Positions 40,457-42,647 of a stretch of DNA of 42,647 nt are shown here, piece after piece. The stretch comes from Nonomuraea antri (lineage in GTDB: Bacteria > Actinomycetota > Actinomycetes > Streptosporangiales > Streptosporangiaceae): positions 1 through 42,647 of the forward strand of contig NZ_JABCPZ010000079.1 in NCBI RefSeq assembly GCF_013283785.1. The letters are read 5' to 3'. The notes under the pieces are model-generated. The model was given only the letters and a program-made list of their open reading frames with translations, did not search any database and was not told where the DNA came from. The translations under genes were made by a program, and so were the position numbers. The number at the start of each line of letters is the position of its first letter. Positions within the stretch are counted from its first letter, which is position 1.

Positions 40457-41179
40457 ATGTCCCGACAAATCACTTCACTTCTAGCCATCGCGGCTGTTGC
40501 CGTCGCGCTGACCCCCACACCCGCCCTGGCCCAGGCCCCCAAGAAGCCGGAGGTCGACTGCGAGCAGGTCAAGTGCATCGCGCTGACCTTCGACGACGGG
40601 CCTGGGAAGCATGCGGGCAAGCTGCTCGACACGTTGAAGAAGTACGACGCCAAGGCGACCTTCTTCCTGGAGGGCCAGTACGTCAACAGCCGTCCGGCCT
40701 ACGTCAAGCGGATGGTCCAGGAGGGCCACGAGCTCGGCAACCACAGCTACAAGCACCCTGACTTCACCAAGGTCGACCCCTGGGTGATCAAGAGTGAGAT
40801 CCAGCGCACCCAGGACGCGGTGAAGAAGGCGGCCGGGGTCGAGCCCAAGCTGCTGCGCCCGCCGTACGGGCTGGCCGACCTGCAGGTGTCCGACATCGCC
40901 GCCGAGTTCGGCATGCCGATCATCCTGTGGACCGCCGGTTCCAACGACTGGAACACCAAGAACGTCGAGGCCATCAAGAAGAAGACGCTCGAGGTGGCCG
41001 AGCGCGACGGCATCATCCTCATGCACGACTGGGTCGAGCAGACGGTCCAGGCCATGCCGTCGATCGTGAAGTCGTTGCAGGCCAAGGGCTACACGCTGGT
41101 GACGGTCTCGGACATCATCAAGCGGCAGGAACTGCAGCCCGGCGACGTGTTCCCGCTTCCCGAAGGCTGGGATAAGTGA
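40457..41179 (+). CDS. Secreted polysaccharide deacetylase (NodB-type, CE4)
   Basis: This 240-residue exported enzyme would remove N-acetyl or O-acetyl groups from a cell-wall or extracellular glycan. Residues 1-26 are a signal peptide ending in ALA-QA. The catalytic CE4 motifs follow: TFDDGP (base Asp and metal Asp), HSYKH (two metal His), RPPYG, and the late MHDW with the catalytic His. Two Cys (CEQVKC) before motif 1 could form a disulfide. ATG 40457 is chosen because it starts the signal peptide; the ribosome site is weak. Its nearest cell-wall partner here is the transglycosylase gene. Confidence 0.93.
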   Translation: MSRQITSLLAIAAVAVALTPTPALAQAPKKPEVDCEQVKCIALTFDDGPGKHAGKLLDTLKKYDAKATFFLEGQYVNSRPAYVKRMVQEGHELGNHSYKHPDFTKVDPWVIKSEIQRTQDAVKKAAGVEPKLLRPPYGLADLQVSDIAAEFGMPIILWTAGSNDWNTKNVEAIKKKTLEVAERDGIILMHDWVEQTVQAMPSIVKSLQAKGYTLVTVSDIIKRQELQPGDVFPLPEGWDK

Positions 41180-41181
41180 GT

Positions 41182-41206
41182 ATCGTTCACGTTTAATCGG
41201 AACGAT
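41182..41206. promoter_or_regulatory. Inverted repeat ATCGTTC-N11-GAACGAT
   Basis: Seven-base perfect arms at 41182-41188 and 41200-41206 lie just after the deacetylase stop and 20 bp before the oxidase start. The AT-rich spacer ACGTTTAATCG is unusual here. It may be an operator or promoter element for the oxidase gene, or a terminator of the deacetylase gene. Confidence 0.45.
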
Positions 41207-41226
41207 GCTCTGTGACAGGGGTGCTC

Positions 41227-42504
41227 ATGGTCTTCTCCAACTGGGCCGGCAACCAGACGGGCACCCCTGCTGAGGTGCGTACCCCCACGTCCGTCGAGGA
41301 CGTGGCCCAGGCCGTGCAGGACGCGGCCGCCACCGGGCGGCGGGTGCGCATGGTGGGCACGGGCCACTCCTTCACCGGAGTGGCCCTCACCGACGGCATC
41401 ATGCTGCGCCCGCACGGACTGACCGGGATCAGGTCGTTCGACGGCGACCGGGTGACCGTGCTGGCCGGCACCCCGCTCAAGGCGCTCAACGAACTGCTGC
41501 ACGAGCGCGGCACGGCCCTGGCCAACATGGGCGACATCACCGAGCAGACCATCGCGGGCGCGATCCAGACCGGCACCCACGGCACCGGACGCGACAGCGG
41601 CGGCCTGGCCGACCAGGTGACCGAGCTGGAACTGGTGCTGGCCGACGGCTCGCTCGTGACCGCGCGCCCCGGCGAGGACCTGTTCGACGCGGCCAGGGTC
41701 GGCCTCGGCGCGCTCGGCGTGCTGACCGCCGTCACGTTCCGCGTCGAGCCCGCGTTCCTGCTGCACAACCGGCGGCGCAAGATGACGCTCACCGGCATCC
41801 TGGACTCGCTGGACGACCTCACCTCGGCCAACGAGCACCTCGACTTCTTCTGGCTGCCGCACACCGACGCCTGCCTGGCCAAGACGAACAACAGGAACCC
41901 AGGCCCGCCCAAGCCGCCCAGCGCGGTCAAGCACTGGCTGGACAACGTGTTCCTGGAGAACACCGTCTTCGGCGCGGCGTGCGCGCTGGGCGGGCGCTTC
42001 CCCGACCTGATCCCGCGGATCAACGCGGTCACCGCGGCGGCGCTGGGCGACTCGGAATCCGTCGACACCTCCTACAAGATCTTCACCGCGCAGCGGGACG
42101 TGCGCTTCCTGGAGATGGAGTACGCCGTCCCGCGCGAACACCTCGGCCAGGCCCTGCGTGAGACGCGCGATCTGGTCGAGCGGATGGACTGGAAGATCAC
42201 CTTCCCGGTGGAGGTACGGGTGACGCCGCCCAGCGAGGCGTGGCTGTCGACCGCGTACGGGCGGGAATCGGCCTACATCGCCTGCCACATCTACCGTCCC
42301 ACGCCCAACCCGGACTACTTCGAGGGCGTGGAGGAGATCATGACCAGGCTGGAGGGCCGGCCGCACTGGGGCAAGCTGCACACCAGGGACGCGGGCTATC
42401 TGGGGAAGGTGTATCCGCGGTTCGCCGACTTCCTGGCGCTGCGCGACCGGCTGGACCCGCGGCGGCTGTTCACCAACGACTACCTGGACCACGTCCTGGG
42501 CTAG
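41227..42504 (+). CDS. D-arabinono-1,4-lactone / L-gulonolactone oxidase family protein
   Basis: This 425-residue flavoprotein belongs to the VAO family with an ALO C-terminal domain. The N-terminal FAD-binding region shows VGTGHSFTGVALTDG, in which the His is the usual site of covalent FAD attachment, then NMGDITEQTIAGAIQTGTHGTG. The C-terminal HWGKLHTRD motif is typical of aldonolactone and alditol oxidases. It would oxidise a sugar lactone or alditol using O2 or another acceptor. ATG 41227 follows AGGGGTG; GTG 41212 has no ribosome site. The stop overlaps the opposite partial gene by 3 bp. Confidence 0.92.
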   Translation: MVFSNWAGNQTGTPAEVRTPTSVEDVAQAVQDAAATGRRVRMVGTGHSFTGVALTDGIMLRPHGLTGIRSFDGDRVTVLAGTPLKALNELLHERGTALANMGDITEQTIAGAIQTGTHGTGRDSGGLADQVTELELVLADGSLVTARPGEDLFDAARVGLGALGVLTAVTFRVEPAFLLHNRRRKMTLTGILDSLDDLTSANEHLDFFWLPHTDACLAKTNNRNPGPPKPPSAVKHWLDNVFLENTVFGAACALGGRFPDLIPRINAVTAAALGDSESVDTSYKIFTAQRDVRFLEMEYAVPREHLGQALRETRDLVERMDWKITFPVEVRVTPPSEAWLSTAYGRESAYIACHIYRPTPNPDYFEGVEEIMTRLEGRPHWGKLHTRDAGYLGKVYPRFADFLALRDRLDPRRLFTNDYLDHVLG

Positions 42505-42647
42505 AGCTCCCCGGCCGGGGTTTCCGGTTCCTCGGCTTCACCCGGGTTCGGGTCCTGGTCCGGGGTGCCGGTGGGTTCGTCCGTGCCCGGGTCCGTCTCC
42601 GTCGGGGTCTGCGTCGGGGTCTGCGTCGGCGTGGGGGTGGACGTGGG
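42501..42647 (-). CDS. Partial protein, Pro/Thr-rich C-terminal tail
   Basis: The minus strand is open from the right edge to TAG at 42501-42503, giving 48 residues. The sequence is a low-complexity tail with PTPTQTPTQTPTET followed by an acidic, Pro-rich end (EAEEPETPAGEL). Such tails are typical of exported or membrane-anchored proteins, including penicillin-binding proteins, but the body of the protein lies outside the window. The gene is convergent with the lactone oxidase gene. Confidence 0.65.
   Translation of the reverse strand, partial: PTSTPTPTQTPTQTPTETDPGTDEPTGTPDQDPNPGEAEEPETPAGEL

Overview
The window looks like chromosomal DNA of a high-GC filamentous actinomycete. Third codon positions are almost all G or C, GTG and TTG starts are common, ribosome sites resemble AAGGAG, and several families are actinobacterial hallmarks (DUF3159, DUF3710, DUF4193, DUF4235, CGNR zinc finger, CutRS, DUF6351, a ferrochelatase with an Fe-S-type cysteine tail). 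A Streptosporangiales member such as Nonomuraea fits, but that placement is inference from general resemblance. I see no rRNA, tRNA, CRISPR array, complete insertion sequence or phage module.

Layout. 1-4.9 kb: small accessory genes (dienelactone-hydrolase-like enzyme, GNAT, CGNR regulator, isomerase-like crotonase, an odd fusion of recombinase fragment to ferredoxin reductase, a PPOX oxidoreductase). 4.9-8.9 kb: a leftward housekeeping block (AI-2E transporter, PaaI-like thioesterase, dut, DUF3710, OB-fold protein, DUF3159). 9-13.1 kb: a secreted DUF6351 protein, an MFS exporter and its divergent ArsR-like regulator with a clear operator. 13.1-17.4 kb: valS, a DUF4235 protein and otsA. 17.4-30.2 kb: a complete-looking phenylacetate (paa) locus made of a long leftward operon (paaN, thiolase, crotonase, 3-hydroxyacyl-CoA dehydrogenase, paaABCDE, then a metallo-beta-lactamase-fold protein and a flavin monooxygenase) and a rightward operon (paaI, paaK, tetR), with a palindromic operator inside the predicted paaN promoter. 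30.3-38 kb: EcsC-like protein, DUF4193, CutS/CutR, a 54-residue protein, an inositol monophosphatase, an S9 peptidase and ferrochelatase. 38-42.6 kb: a lytic transglycosylase, an MFS protein, a secreted polysaccharide deacetylase, a sugar-lactone oxidase and the Pro/Thr-rich tail of a protein that enters from the right edge.

How the genes work together. PaaK activates phenylacetate to its CoA thioester, PaaABCDE epoxidises the ring, PaaN and crotonase-type enzymes open it, and the crotonase, dehydrogenase and thiolase carry out beta-oxidation to acetyl-CoA and succinyl-CoA. PaaI rescues stalled CoA esters and the TetR protein probably senses a CoA intermediate. Genes of the leftward operon are joined by repeated 4-nt stop/start overlaps.

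Main points for a second look: the recombinase/ferredoxin-reductase fusion with a TTA codon at its junction; four TTA codons in all, two of them in paa genes; the paa and neighbouring genes lying between two halves of a block (cutRS-DUF4193 and dut-DUF3710-DUF3159) that I remember as contiguous in other actinobacteria; a metallo-beta-lactamase protein lacking half of its metal ligands, coupled to a flavin monooxygenase; and several short tandem repeats, one inside the end of paaA.
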